A stretch of 64,000 nucleotides of DNA from Macrolepiota albuminosa (GCA_027475525.1 JAMWFC010000115.1:1054001-1118000), one strand, 5' to 3'; positions 1-11,213 are shown, counted from the stretch's first letter. Program-made: numbers and translations. Notes: a model not told the origin generated them from the letters alone.

Positions 1-28
1 GCACCTCTCACCGCACCAACCTTTGACA
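1..28 (-). repeat. Element H, end of 3' LTR (cut by window edge)
   Basis: Bases 1-28 match the last 28 bases of the LTR at 1305-1475 with a few substitutions, and both end in CTTTGACA. The adjacent bases read CTTCAAGTGGGGG on the minus strand, a good polypurine tract. The rest of this LTR is outside the window. Confidence 0.7.
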
Positions 29-122
29 CCCCCACTTGAAGACAAGGTGCAGAGTGATAGAAAAAACCTTCCACTGAATCAAAGTCTATACCCCTTCACT
101 GAAAGGAATGTCTTGGGACATG

Positions 123-1224
123 TCAAGTGAAGGTTGAATGGCTCCTAAGTTTACCTTGAGTCCTCTTCTTGTCCTTTTGCCTGGTTGTGCCATTAAGCAG
201 GTTCAAAAATTCTTGAGCTGATAGTGCTTTAACTGTTCTTTTGCAAGCACATAATGCTTGGACTGTTTCTTCATCATCAGAGTTGGAGTCATTGAGGTTG
301 GACAAATTGGTGTCAGAAGCTGCATGAGAGTGAGTCGCATGTATGAAATTTGCAGCCTTACAATTTGAACTTGATGAATGTTTCCAATAATGATCCTTGG
401 CTGCACAAATAACCTTGTCCTTAATCTTCTAAGGCATGTCTGCAACACATCAAGAAGAGTGGTGTTCAGGAAGACTGCAACAATGGCATGCATCTTTGCC
501 CTGTAAATTGAGCCAGTCATACCTCTGTGATCCCTCATCATCTGAATCAGCCTGAGTGACCTTTCCTTTTTTTCTTTGTCCTACCATACATTGCCTGAAC
601 TTCCTCTGCTGCATCTGGGTTGAGAGTGGTCTGTGTATCCTTCTGATCAATGAGAATCTTCTTCACAGTGGCAAGAGTAGGCTCATCTGCCTGAATGATG
701 AGGAGAGTGTGAACAATAGAGAAATTGGAATGAAGATTCATGAAGATGGAGTCGACCACATTAACAGCAGCAGGAACATGGCCAAGAGCAGTGAGAGCCT
801 CATAGGCAGAGACAATGTCCTGAATATATACTGAGACCAGTTTTTCAATGTCATGAATAGGATTATAAAGACACTGTTTAAATTCAAAGTGCTTCACATG
901 GGTGTTCTTCTAGAATTCATTCTTAAAAGTGGTCCAGATAGCATTGGCAGTTTGAGCCGGAGTGGTGTTTTTAAAATGGGCATGGATGATATCAGTGGAA
1001 GAGATAGTTTTGTAAAGGCCAGCATGAGCTGACTGATCATCCTTGTGCCAAGTGGCAGCACCAAGAGAATCATTGGGGCAGGAGGTCTCATCCTTGATGT
1101 GTGCCAGAATATCATGCCTAATAAACATCATTTCAAGCTCTGTAACCCAAGCATTATAATTTGAGCTATTGAACTTGTTGTCTGAGTTGAATGTGCAAAG
1201 CATCTCATAGTGGAAAGGTGTCAT
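123..1224 (-). pseudogene. Element H gag, Copia/UBN2 type, decayed
   Basis: Gag forms the nucleocapsid-like particle that packages element RNA in the cytoplasm. The protein starts MTPFHYEMLCTFNSDNKF and continues with a UBN2-like region (tryptophan-rich start, helical middle). It ends with a zinc knuckle of the CX2CX4HX4C type near 430-490 (CHCC, SLPE, H, then C). Reading requires passing a TAG near 907-909, a one-base frame change near 570-600 and a stop at 450-452. The frame ends at 123, about 95 bases from the 3' LTR, so there is no room for pol. Typical Copia gag is 300-400 residues, so this gag is about full length although broken. Confidence 0.7.
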
Positions 1225-1291
1225 AGTCAGTGGAAGAGATAGTGAAAAATTTAAGCAAAGAATAAAAACTGATTTGAGTCAATGCATGGGT

Positions 1292-1304
1292 GGAGCCTAT
1301 AACC
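1292..1304 (-). promoter_or_regulatory. Element H primer-binding site (half initiator tRNA type)
   Basis: Directly inside the 5' LTR the minus strand reads GGTTATAGGCTCC. This is close to the GGTTATGGGCC site of element E here and to the classic Drosophila copia site, which pairs with the anticodon region of initiator tRNA-Met. The single change looks like decay. Confidence 0.6.
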
Positions 1305-1475
1305 TGTCAAGGATAGGGACTTGAAAGCTGACCATAGAGAACAAAAATAGAGAGCCATGGATACAGGAATGTTGACTGATAGAAAACAAATGCAATGAAA
1401 AGACTGGAATTAGCTAATATTTTACATAATTATATAATGTACACTATGCACCTCTTGCTGCACCAATCTTTGACA
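1305..1475 (-). repeat. Element H, 5' LTR
   Basis: 171 bp, with TGTCAAGG at the left and CTTTGACA at the right. The right end is repeated at bases 1-28. It lies just outside the primer-binding site. Confidence 0.7.
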
Positions 1476-2616
1476 GGTAGGCTGGTAGCAGATTACCTGT
1501 TCAGCCCATTCATTTCATGCTGGCAGGGTCCTAGCCAGCCATGTTGCTGGCCTCTGTGATGATAGGACTGTAACCTACCCAGTTCTAACTGTAGTATAAA
1601 TAGGGTTACTTGTACTATTGTCAGGGGTCACTTTTGCAACATTGAACCAGTTCTCACCACAAGGCTCTATGCACGACTGTATGCTGCCAAACTGGGCAAG
1701 CTACTGTTGCACCTTGTTTGATATATTATTTTTGTCACTGAATTATCAACAATGTCTTGACTTACTACTCTCCCCCTGCATTGAAGGCTGCACCAGGCTC
1801 AGTGCAGCTTGCCCTTTATGCAAGAAGATTGAAGGCTTGTGACTAATGCCAGAGTATCCTCCTGGGTGCATATTCACTGCAATTACTCAGCAGCCATGTC
1901 TTGACTATGTCAGATTCTAGATGCAGTTGTGTAGAGAGTGCTGGTCTTTTATGTAATCATTGAAGCATCTGGCATCTGGTCCCATATGCCTTGTTTTCTA
2001 CATGGAAACATAATTATTGTGAGTTTCTTCCCTTCTGTTCATGATTTGAATAAAATTATCAAGCATTATATACAGCTACTTCTATGCATCTTTCATCTTG
2101 TTACAGAAAATATCTTGGTCTACTATACTCAAACTATGTAGCTCTCAGATATGCTGTGTTGGGATAGTGGCTTAGTGGAATGTCTCCCAACATAAAATAA
2201 ACTTGATCTATCTGGTTGGTGGATACCCCTCTCTGTCCTAGGAATGCCAGGGTTGGTAGTCATGTGCTAGTGATGTTTCTCCCAACCCTTATCAAATTTG
2301 GGCTCAAAGGCTTCATGCCAGGATATTGCTTCTATCAGAGATTGATCCACCACCTTCTGGATCAGTCAGATTTACTTGATATTGGGACACATTTCACCAA
2401 GCCACAGTGGCTTAGTGTGTTAGGATTTTGACATTTCATAGATATCACACTAGCCACTCATCACACAGGGTCAGGCCACTGTACCAATACTGCTTGTCAC
2501 ACAGGGCCAAACTACTGTACCCATTGTCATCATTCCTTTCACCAGTCCCTTTCATTGTCTCACATACCTATCTATTCTATGCTACCATAGATGTGCTCCT
2601 CAGTTTCTTATACCAG
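1476..2616. other. AT-rich, CpG-poor stretch without a supported gene
   Basis: No protein I recognise. Visible items are a TATAAATA box at 1595-1602 and an 8-bp inverted pair TGTTGGGA / TCCCAACA at 2157-2192, of the kind found at Copia LTR ends. The word GTCTCCCAACAT recurs near 2182 and 2783. It is probably decayed transposon DNA. Short open frames here carry no domain signal. Confidence 0.4.
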
Positions 2617-3064
2617 ACTGAGGGGTGAGTAACTAGAACAATTACAGACTTACTTGTAAACTGACTGTACTTATAGAACATATTATAAGTTGCTCTTAGA
2701 TACAGCCAATATAGTCTCTTATACTGGACTGAGGGAACATACTCATAAGTTGCTCTTGGGTTTGGTTTCTAACATAGTAGAATGTCTCCCAACATGCTGC
2801 TCATTGACTCATTGGCTTATGTATGCTATGATTGTGCATGCTGACTGCATTCTTTCTTTGTTGTATGCTCATCTTCCTTTTTCTGTATTTTATCTGGCAT
2901 CTAATATTATGAATCTTTATTTGTGATTATTGACTAAATATGCTTTCATAGCTGACTTATTTCATAACTACTGGTTGAATGGTGTAGACAAATACAGATG
3001 AGTCTACAGATATGGCTTCAGTAAAAATGTAAGTAGGAAGTAAGTAATTTGGCTCACCCTCAGT
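2617..3064. repeat. MITE-like element with ACTGAGGGTG ends (copy 1)
   Basis: The left end reads ACTGAGGGGTGAG and the right end CTCACCCTCAGT, which are inverted. The interior is AT-rich, non-coding and has several GTAAGTA words near the right end. No clear target-site duplication is visible. It could be a non-autonomous DNA transposon; the call rests on the ends alone. Confidence 0.4.
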
Positions 3065-3085
3065 CACACAATATAATGTTGTTCA

Positions 3086-3846
3086 ACTGAGGGTGGCTTA
3101 CTGTGTATCCAAGAGAGATAACCAAAAATAGAAATAGATATCATATAATCATGATGTGATGCATGCCAGGCAAGGAGAGTCAGATAAGTCTTCACTCACC
3201 AAATGGCAATACTATTGCCTATGTACTTCTCATTCAGATAATAGGTAGTGCAACAAGTGTCAAGTCCAACTTTATTAGCAAAATTTATGTGGAAAGTAGT
3301 ACAGCTAAATGATATATTATAAGGTGTGTTTTTTGTGAACTGCATAATCAGCATTTTGGGCATTGATATCACTAGATTGAACAGTGATTTCTCTCAAGCC
3401 AAGTTAGTTACAAATCCAATTTTTTTGCATTGTTTGGCATACTGTTCTTGAACCTCTGGATTTTTGTTGGACCACCATCCCAATAGATTCTCTGAGATGA
3501 AAAAGTTTATGAATTGATTGAAATCAATATCAAAAGGCTGACAAGAGAAATAAAAAAATACAGATGTATGTATGTGCTTGTGGATCAATTAAACACATAA
3601 TCTGTTAGAATGTATAAGTTGCACAATATAAGTAAACCTCAGTCTTTGTGTAATCAACTTGTATTATGTGCATACCTATAAATTGCACAATGTAAGATGT
3701 AAGTAAACTAAGGTAATTGTAAGTATAGTGTCTGAGTCAAGTAAGTAAGATAGGAAACTCACCCTCAGTTTTTATGTAAGTAAACTAAGGTAATTGTAAG
3801 TATAGTGTCTGAGTCAAGTAAGTAAGATAGGAAACTCACCCTCAGT
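3086..3846. repeat. MITE-like element with ACTGAGGGTG ends (copy 2)
   Basis: Starts ACTGAGGGTGGCTTAC and ends ACTCACCCTCAGT, with the same inverted termini as the neighbour at 2617-3064. A further hairpin, CACCCTCAGTT...AACTGAGGGTG, spans its right edge (3838-3870). This suggests back-to-back or nested copies. The interior contains a 77-bp tandem duplication that is probably an assembly artefact. Confidence 0.4.
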
Positions 3847-3850
3847 TTTT
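3697..3850. repeat. Exact 77-bp tandem duplication (probable assembly artefact)
   Basis: 3697-3773 is repeated without mismatch at 3774-3850. The period is exactly 77, as at nine other unrelated sites in the window. Confidence 0.9.
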
Positions 3851-4030
3851 GTGCAATCAACTGAGGGTGTTCTGCTGTCTGAACAATATATATATTCTTT
3901 CTCTTCATTGTCCTGCTTTGGCCCTTGGTGGCCCTCTGTCTTCTTTGTTTTCGGTGGCCCCAGCAATCCAACAATCTCAGTGTGTCCACACGTCAGACCG
4001 TAATCCCCTGGGAGTCTGGCATGCAGGATT

Positions 4031-4913
4031 CACTGCTGGCAGCAGAAGCTGTTTCCTTTGGAAAAATTAAAAAAGAAACATGTTATGCGACTTCCATGAC
4101 ATGTTTCCTTGAGAAATACATAAGCATTTTCTCAGTGTAAAAGTTAAGAAAAACTTCACCTATTTTCTGACTGTTTCCAATTATAAAATCACATTTTTTT
4201 ACCATCTTTTTGCCAGTGTAAACACACTGGAAATGTTTATAATTGTTCTTTCTATGTTGCTCAAAGATATAGAAATCATATTTCTCATAGAACTAGGCTT
4301 GGAAGAATTTAATCTCTTTCTTTGAATTTTTCTCTTGGATACTTTTATTCTTTTTCTTAAGGCAATATGTGAGAAAGAAATACATTTCATTTTTCAAAGG
4401 TAAAATGTCATGGAAACATTGTCTCTCTATTTGTGTTGCCATTGAGTCAATTCCTTTCTCACATATTGCTATTAGATATATGTTATAACTTTCTTGTTGT
4501 ATTTGACTAAGAAAAAGAATAAAAGTATCCAAGAGAAAAATTCAAAGAAAGAGATTAAATTCTTCCAAGCCTAGTTCTATGAGAAATATGATTTCTGTAT
4601 CATTGGGCAACATAGAAAGAACAATTATAAACATTTCTAGTGTGTTTACACTGGCAAAAAAATGGTAAAAAGATGTTATTTTATGATAGGAAACATTTAG
4701 AAAACAGGTAAAGTTTTTTTTAACTTTTATACTGAGAAAATGCTTACATATTGTTCAAGGAAACATGTCATGGAAGTTGCATAACATGTTTCTTTTTTAA
4801 TTTTTCCAAAGAAAACAGCTTCTGCTGCCAGTCAAGGAAACATGTCATGGAAGTTGCATAACATGTTTCTTTTTTAATTTTTCCAAAGAAAACAGCTTCT
4901 GCTGCCAGCAGTG
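4031..4913. mobile_element. Foldback/MITE element with arms of about 330 bp
   Basis: The left arm (4031 to about 4362) is the near-perfect reverse complement of the right arm (about 4505 to 4913), around a 140-bp centre that itself has a small inverted pair (GCAATATGTGAGAAAG type). The termini are CACTGCTGGCAGCAGAAGC and its complement. There is no coding capacity, so it would depend on a transposase elsewhere. Its transcript would fold into a long hairpin. A shorter relative with the same termini is at 55795-56004. The real length is about 806 bp, because 77 bases of the right arm are duplicated. Confidence 0.75.
4755..4908. repeat. Exact 77-bp tandem duplication (probable assembly artefact)
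   Basis: 4755-4831 and 4832-4908 are identical. It lies in the right arm of the foldback element; the left arm has only one copy of this segment. Confidence 0.9.
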
Positions 4914-6011
4914 ATATCGATTATGGCTTGACATAATAGAAGAAGTGGCCTGATGTCAAGTAAGTAGAAGAGCAGTGATTACGGTGTTCTTCTAAGCTAT
5001 ACCACGCAGCAGTTATGGAGAGCAAGTGAACAAATACTGTCAGTTCACAACCTGTTAAACAACTATTATGCGAGACTGCAACGTGGCAAAAATGTGTGAC
5101 TGATGCACTCATTATTTCTATTGTAGGATATAAATCATCGTTATACATATATAAAAGGATGGCCTCAGCTAGAAACACTGCACACTGTCCACGCAGTGCC
5201 AGGACCTTCGGACACACGAGATGATGTAATCAATCTTTGACTTTACTTCCTAAAACAGACCAGACACCTTGGACGACAATGGTAGCCTTCTCACAGCATC
5301 GAAACATGCCCACGACTATGAATAGGCGGACGGAAGATGCTTCGCAATAGATGCTGTCAACGACACCATAGAATTAGAGTGATGTTATCCTTCAAACTTC
5401 GGCATTTGGCGAATCAGGAGAGGACCGCCGCTCGTCTGATTGGACGAGGTTCACCTCACACGAGTGATTGAGCATGGAATGATGGAAACAATGGAGATAA
5501 GTGCCACGTATGGAACAGGCACAGGGGTATTCTTAGCTACGCCGATCGAAGCAGGCCGAATGACCACACCAAAAGAAAACAGTACTCCTCCCATCCTTTA
5601 CAATCTGAAAACAAGTGACTTGAATGCTATTACAGTATACAAATGAGAGCCAAAAGCCATTAGGGAAAAATAACCGACCGGACCGAGTTTTGCGTTTTCG
5701 TATACATAAGTAAGTACTTTATGGCTGCCCAGTCCCTCACAAAGGGTGTCCCAAAAGATTGCTATGGATGATGAAGAAGATAAAAGCCTCCGCTTGCGAA
5801 CAGAGGTTTTTGATGGTGAAGATGTTGGCGGCTTGGCCGCAGCACAGTCGCGATCTGCAAATAACTCAATCAGTTGAGATAGACAGGAGGACTACCACTA
5901 GCCGCTTCCTACATCAAAGACTCGAAAAAGAAATCCGTTGTCCAGGGAGAGTGCTCACTATCAAGAGCACTGCTCCGAAGTATACACAGTCCAGCCTATC
6001 AAAACAGCCGT
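4914..6011. other. CpG-normal host-like DNA, no gene firmly supported
   Basis: CpG returns to ordinary frequency here, unlike the transposon-derived flanks. Small open frames exist on both strands (for example plus 5440-5646, minus 4921-5217, and a short acidic frame starting at the ATG at 5764). None has a recognisable domain or clear splice sites, so I do not call them. This stretch is downstream of the minus-strand gene at 6012-6641. Confidence 0.4.
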
Positions 6012-6641
6012 TCATAAATAATAAAAAAGACATTCGGCATAAATGTGATCGACGACACCTTTGTTCTGCAAATACTTGTCCATAGCCGTGAACGCAAACC
6101 TCCTAATCTCTCTCTCAAGCAACCACACATCATCGCAATTGATCACACCACAGTCATGCAACGTACAGATGGCCTCGATGAACCAAGTGCGCGAGCTAAA
6201 CTCGGCGGGATGTATGTCTGATCCTATCTTCGGTATGGCGACTGTTTTGAACATGGGCAACAGACTATCCTGACCAACGACGTCCTCGTATTTCCCGAGA
6301 AATCCTACGTCCGCCAGGCGCACGATAGCAACGACCAGAGGAGACGAGACAATATTTTTCGTCTCCGCTTCGAACCTCCACTGGTCGACACCAGACGAGG
6401 GATCATGATCGGAGCTACCGTTCACGACGTGGAAGAGAGTACCAGAGGAGCCGATGGGGGAGACGTTGGAATTTGGGACGTAGAACGTCCAGTTCCACGA
6501 TGCGAGATCGCCTCGATATGTCAAGACTGCGTAGAGGCGATTAGGCTCGAGCTCCATGGTATCTTGCCAGATTGTGGGCGTCCCTTCATCTGGTGGGGAA
6601 TCAAGGAAGTCCACTGTTGGCGTACTGGCGGTTGAGGACAT
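6012..6641 (-). CDS. Host-type fungal protein of 209 aa, function unknown
   Basis: A single open frame starting ATG-TCC-TCA at 6641. The centre reads RLYAVLTYRGDLASWNWTF, then GTLFHVV about 20 residues later, a tryptophan-containing W-R-F-E strand, and VAIVRLADVG. The C-terminal third is helical (TWFIEAICTLHDCGVI...VWLLEREIRRFAF). This order resembles a common agaricomycete family of about 200-residue proteins of unknown function (DUF6914-like). That link is from memory of the pattern and is uncertain. No signal peptide or membrane segment is visible. CpG content is normal and there are no internal stops, unlike the surrounding mobile DNA, so it is probably a functional host gene. An upstream non-coding exon cannot be excluded. 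Confidence 0.65.
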   Translation of the reverse strand: MSSTASTPTVDFLDSPPDEGTPTIWQDTMELEPNRLYAVLTYRGDLASWNWTFYVPNSNVSPIGSSGTLFHVVNGSSDHDPSSGVDQWRFEAETKNIVSSPLVVAIVRLADVGFLGKYEDVVGQDSLLPMFKTVAIPKIGSDIHPAEFSSRTWFIEAICTLHDCGVINCDDVWLLEREIRRFAFTAMDKYLQNKGVVDHIYAECLFYYL

Positions 6642-8330
6642 ACACGACTCCCTGGCTCACTGTGACTGTCAGGAGCACCTGCCAGACTGACGGATGGCCA
6701 TCTGGGTCACTGAGTTTCGGCAGCACCCGTTCGGCAATTGAGTCGCGGAAAAACCGGCGTCTTGACCTCGACGATTCCCTCGTTTTAGGATTCGATTTGC
6801 GATATTGAGCGACTGGGAAGCTGGGGTCTTTGCAGATGGTTCTCAGCTGTCTAATTTGAATCGGTACACATGACTCGTGCAGGACCGCGCACAAACCTGC
6901 TGCCCTCTGAAAATGCTCGTCTTGATGTCGAAATTGGTCAGGTGAAACTCGTACTGCAATACAATTCTCAGTCTCGTGGCTATATACATGCTCCTGGGTA
7001 ACCCTGATTGATCTTATTTATCTCATCACGGATGCCATGAGCATCAGTCATCGAGCGCCCCCGCTCAACCGCCTATCCCAACAACCATAACGCTTTCACT
7101 CACCATCCCCACTATCAACATTTCCAAAGCTCTCAGAGGTATTGATACACTATAGATTCAGAACTACCACCCCTTACCACACTGCGACGACTGACCCATT
7201 TCGATGATCAGGTTGCTATCCCGTTCCATCTTGCTAACCATTGTCATCGGCCCGTCTCATGCGAGCAAGGTTATCATGGGCGCACATTCTAACCCTGTTG
7301 CGAATTTGGAAGAAAGTCAAACCAAGTCAGGCTTTGGCCTCAAAATCCAAAAAATGTCAACTTGAACAAACACACAAAAAAAAACAAAAAGGTACATCCC
7401 GTGAATCATGCCTGTTGAGCGTTATTGTGGTTGGTACCTCGCCAGACAGTAAAGTCAAGTACATCGTCTTCCTTTGCTCACCTGACGTTTTTCGATGAAT
7501 AAGTGAGCATTGGGTCTGCCCCTCCCACTCGCGCCCCGCCCCAATTGTGTGATCCGACAGCGCCGGCGGGGCGTCCCCTTGGCTCCTATCGTGCACTTAG
7601 TCCTGGTACTACGTACGTACGTACACTTGCTTCCAAGCTGATGTTCAAAATTGAAAAACGTATCTACACGGACGGAGCTCATCCATCTCCGTAAACGGGG
7701 GGACAGACACCCCACGTCCCATAAATCATACCGCAACCCGGTACCCTACCTATATGGAGAAGAGAACAAAGGGATCAACGACCAATGAAAACCATGTAGG
7801 CACGGCTGCAGTTGCCACCCGAAGCTTCGCGCGGCCCGGCGTGGTTACCTCCTAAACGGCTACAGTCCACAGTCCATAGTCCCAGTTACATGAAGCAAGT
7901 AACATCTGCACTCAGCACATAACAGTCTGCTCCACGAGCCTGTCCCTGTCCCTTGATTCGCTCATGAAAAGGAAAACACGGCACCCGCATCCTCCTAAAC
8001 CTTCTTGACAGACAGAATAGAACTATGGCTGCTCTTCTTCCCGCTGCGGACGGCGCTTGAGCTTGCTGCTCGCCCCTGGTGGAGGTCCTCCGCATGCGCT
8101 AAGGTGGATGCACGCATATAGTGGGTCTCCAATATCTCCACTTTGACAGGCTCACAGCCTCGTGGTCTATCTTACGAGACTTAACGCTACACCCTAGGTT
8201 TACTCTCAAGTCTAGATTCACATCTGGGGATCCCTCGTTTTATCATAACCCAAGATGGGAAAGCTACTCACGCTCACCATGAAAAGACGTTCTAGTCATT
8301 AGGTCATTAGTCGTCTTTAGTTCCTCTTAT
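6642..8330. other. CpG-normal intergenic DNA, no gene supported
   Basis: Upstream side of the 6012-6641 gene, and presumably holds its promoter. A TATATA-like word is near 6982-6990. A short (GTAC)n run is at about 7611-7624. Open frames here are short, biased in composition and without domains. I found no tRNA cloverleaf or other RNA gene by eye. Confidence 0.35.
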
Positions 8331-9719
8331 TTGGCATCTAAATCGAAATTGACAGTGAAAATAACATTGAAATTGACATGTAATGTATGTATCTATGTGT
8401 ATGTGTACGGCTTCGAGCTGGGGGGAAAAGCTGTAAATAGTGTACTTGTAATTTCTATTTTCCCAGTATTTATTGTGAATGCCAAAATTAAATGGTTTTT
8501 GTCTTCTTCGACATCAGAACCTCTGTTTTGTTGTGAAATCAAGCCACAATCAAGTGACACTCTCTGCTTGGTTAAGCTACTGTCTTTGTAGAGATTTGAT
8601 CTAATTACATGCATCCTGGCATCTTTTAATATTCCTTCCCTACCCTTTTCTTTTCTGACCATATCAATATTGTTTCACTACTACCCATGCACAATGATAG
8701 GCTTCCACTCTAGCTGAGCACACTATTAGAATCAGGTGCACAAAATACCATCAGCTGTTTTTGCCTCAAATTATCTTTTTGGCAACTCAACATCTCAACA
8801 AGTCTACTCTATTTTACTTCAAAATCAAAGGAACTACAGGTGGAGTTGACCAGAGTGGCCACCAGCAGCAAAAAATTAGGTTATTAGACAATCTCCAATC
8901 ACTTCTAGATGGGGATGACCATTAGGCACTACTATCTGTCTGGAGATACAGCCTGTTAGAAGTCCAGATCCAGATGTTTAATAGACTAAGAACAATATTA
9001 GTATTGATTCAAAGTCTGATAGAAGTGACTGAGGGTTTGTTCTACTACTTGTTCTTTATATACTATGAGTCCATATAAAAGGGAGCTTTGTCCATCAAGG
9101 ACAAAGCAACTGTGATAACTGTGATAATACCATGATATTACAGTGCCATTGTCTGTGGTGGCCATTGCACTGTCCAACACAGCCATCAGAAACACAAAGA
9201 TTGACTTTGATAGAACCAGATATACTAAAGCCTGACATCAGGCACTAGACAAAATAGAGATAACAGAGGTTGTCAGGGACACTACTCTTTGTTACAGCAT
9301 CTGTCTAGGTTTTTCTGATCAATACCTGGGATGGACTTCTAATTCAGACTCATTGTCAAAAATAAGCAAGTCCATTTAAATCTTTTAAGTAGTTGAAAGT
9401 TTGCTATTGATACAATGCCACTAACCATAACTAGAATTATAGGCACTTAGTACAAGCACTGCAGTTAGCAGTCTCTCCAATCAGTAGTAGTGCAGAATAT
9501 AAATGGGTAGCAATAGTTTTCATGTAAATGAAATACCAGATACACTTGACTGTTTAGTTCTACCATTTAAGTGCAACCTTCTAAGTTTCACAGCACCAAT
9601 TCTCATTGTCTGTATTGTCTTTATCATCACAGTGTCAACAACAGACACCTTTGTGTTATGCTTTCTCTCATCTTTGATTAATTCATTAAATTTTTAGCAC
9701 TTACAAGTTTACTAAATAG
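8331..9719. other. AT-rich, CpG-depleted DNA, unclassified
   Basis: From about 8330 the base composition switches to AT-rich with almost no CpG, as in the old transposons nearby. No frame longer than 90 codons carries a recognisable motif. One ACTGAGGGT word near 9029 recalls the ends of the MITE-like elements at 2617-3846. Probably decayed repeats. Confidence 0.35.
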
Positions 9720-10050
9720 TATAAGAGTGATCTTTGGAGGTTGTGGCTAATCACACAACTGGCAAAGAGAAATCCAAAGTATATTAGACAGGCTACTATA
9801 AAAGAAGAAAAATAGCTAATCACCTGGCAGAGGGAAATTCAAAGAGAATGAGTCTAAGGACTCCTCTGCTGTGATGTGATACATCAGTGCAGTGGCATAG
9901 AAACAACTGTATAGTATTTCAAACTTATTCCAGGACAAATTGGAGAGGCCTTGAGAGCCTCTGAAAGGGCTCAGAAAAGCCCAGGAGTGCCAGGGAGTTG
10001 CTGAGGAGGCAGGAAAGTGCCAAGGAAGTGCTGGAAAAGGTCCTCTAACA
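9720..10050 (-). repeat. Element K, 3' LTR of an old chromovirus copy
   Basis: Matches the C-element LTR at 58658-58978 along its length, with shared blocks CACAACTGGCA, AATCCAAAGTATATTAGA and ATCACCTGGCAGAGGGAAAT. Nearly every CpG of the C copy is TpG or CpA here. It starts TATAAGAGTGATC where C has TGTAAGGGCGACC. Confidence 0.75.
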
Positions 10051-10210
10051 TCACCTCCTCTTAGGGTGTGATGTCTTGATGCATGGAGTAGAACAGCTCC
10101 TGGATAGCATGGCTGACTAGGTAGATGCCTCAGATGGCTTGCAGTGTGTCAGGATGAGCCCAGTAGAATTCCTAGATGAGAGCAGGCACATGGACATTGT
10201 CAGGTACCAC
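10051..10210 (-). pseudogene. Element K, decayed 3' end of pol
   Basis: Directly beside the LTR is a decayed polypurine tract (TCACCTCCTCTTAGG against TCACCCCCCCTTTAGG in C). The following sequence lines up with the last codons of the C polyprotein at 58995-59150 but has many substitutions and no open frame. The rest of K is missing or unrecognisable. Confidence 0.6.
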
Positions 10211-10622
10211 TGACTCAGGGCCTTCCAAGTAAAGCAACACCCTTATGATGTGGACTTGAGTGCTGAACTATGTGTACTTGGAATGTCTAGTGCTCTGAGA
10301 TGTGTTCTGGGGCTTAAGACAGCAAAAAGGAGCAAGTCTGAGGTTGAAAAACTTGGTCCAGGGCTGGGTAAATGGAGTGAGCAAAAGGAATGAGGTTGAG
10401 TTGAGAATCAGAAGTTCTAAGACAAGACCAGAGTTAAAGCAGTTTAAAGTTGCAAAGTGCATGCTAGTCAAAGTACATGTGCCAGTCAGGAATGCATGCC
10501 AGTCAGAAATTCAATGGGCATGCAAAAAAAAAGAGAAACAGAATAGCAATTCAGATAATATCAAAACTAAGGTTTATAAAGTGGTAGCTATGAGTCTTAT
10601 ATAGTGGGTACTCCATCAATCT
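10211..10622. other. Unclassified CpG-poor stretch beside the nest
   Basis: The similarity to the C element fades after about 10210. A 100-codon plus-strand frame (10302-10604) is low in complexity and has no domain. It may be further decayed element DNA. Confidence 0.3.
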
Positions 10623-10635
10623 TGTAAGGGCAACC
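10623..10635 (-). repeat. LTR J, left fragment (13 bp)
   Basis: TGTAAGGGCAACC equals the first 13 bases of a minus-strand LTR of the C/D family. The rest of J resumes at 54171. Element D sits between, so D appears to have inserted into J. Confidence 0.5.
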
Positions 10636-11154
10636 TGCCAGGAGACTCCTCATTTCTTTTTTCTTTCACTCTTTATTCTTTTATTCTCCATTTATTCATT
10701 CCCTTATTTCTGCTATCATTCTTTTACTTTACTGTTTCTATTCTTTCAACACTATTTATCAGTACTATTCTCAGCCTTTGAGGTGCTCTGGTCCTTTAGC
10801 TATCATTTAGACAAGTGTGGGCCCTTCAGTACCATTTACAGACCATTTACATAAGCTGGAGTTTGCCTTTCTAACCTCCAAAGTCTGGAGTTTTCCTGCC
10901 TTATTTATGCACTTGTTTGTTTAGGCAATTTTCAAGTTTTTAAGGTTTTATTGTCCTGTATAGTTGTTTTCCACACTTCAGAGGCCCCAGAAGCATCCAA
11001 CCTGGCATAGAAAATCCATAGACTTGTTCTCTTTGGATCTACCTCTGCCAGGTGAGTAGTTATTATGATATTGTTAGTATATACTCTAATATACTTTGGA
11101 TCTCCCTCTGACAGCTGTGTGACTGAGCCATAGCCTCCAGAGATTGCCCTTACA
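10636..11154 (+). repeat. Element D, 5' LTR
   Basis: 519 bp, from TGCCAGGAGACTCC (originally TGTCAGG) to GCCCTTACA. The same LTR type is seen as a solo copy at 48755-49252 and at 54007-54170. It contains a pyrimidine-rich block near the start and an AGTAGTTATTATGATATTGT block near the end. Confidence 0.8.
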
Positions 11155-11213
11155 TTGACAGCATGGCTAAAGAATAACCAGACAACATGTGTATTAAGTC
11201 CTGATACCAGGTA

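Larger units (their letters stand above)
1..1475 (-). mobile_element. Element H: gag-only Copia-type LTR element
   Basis: A compact LTR element read on the minus strand. The right (5') LTR is 1305-1475, and the window opens with the last 28 bases of the matching left (3') LTR. Between them lie a primer-binding site, one gag reading frame and a purine-rich tract directly against the left LTR. No protease, integrase or reverse transcriptase sequence fits in the 1.28-kb interior, so this is a non-autonomous element of the TR-GAG kind that would need enzymes from a full Copia element. The gag is broken by stops and a frameshift, so it is also old. CpG is nearly absent. Confidence 0.75.

Noticed and set aside
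1476..1620. tRNA gene near GGTAGCAGATTACC at 1484
   Set aside because: No cloverleaf could be folded around it and no B-box is visible.
5440..7694. Several short open frames in the host-like island (for example plus 5440-5646, plus 7241-7498, minus 7357-7596)
   Set aside because: Short, without domains, splice signals or conserved composition; they cannot be told from chance.
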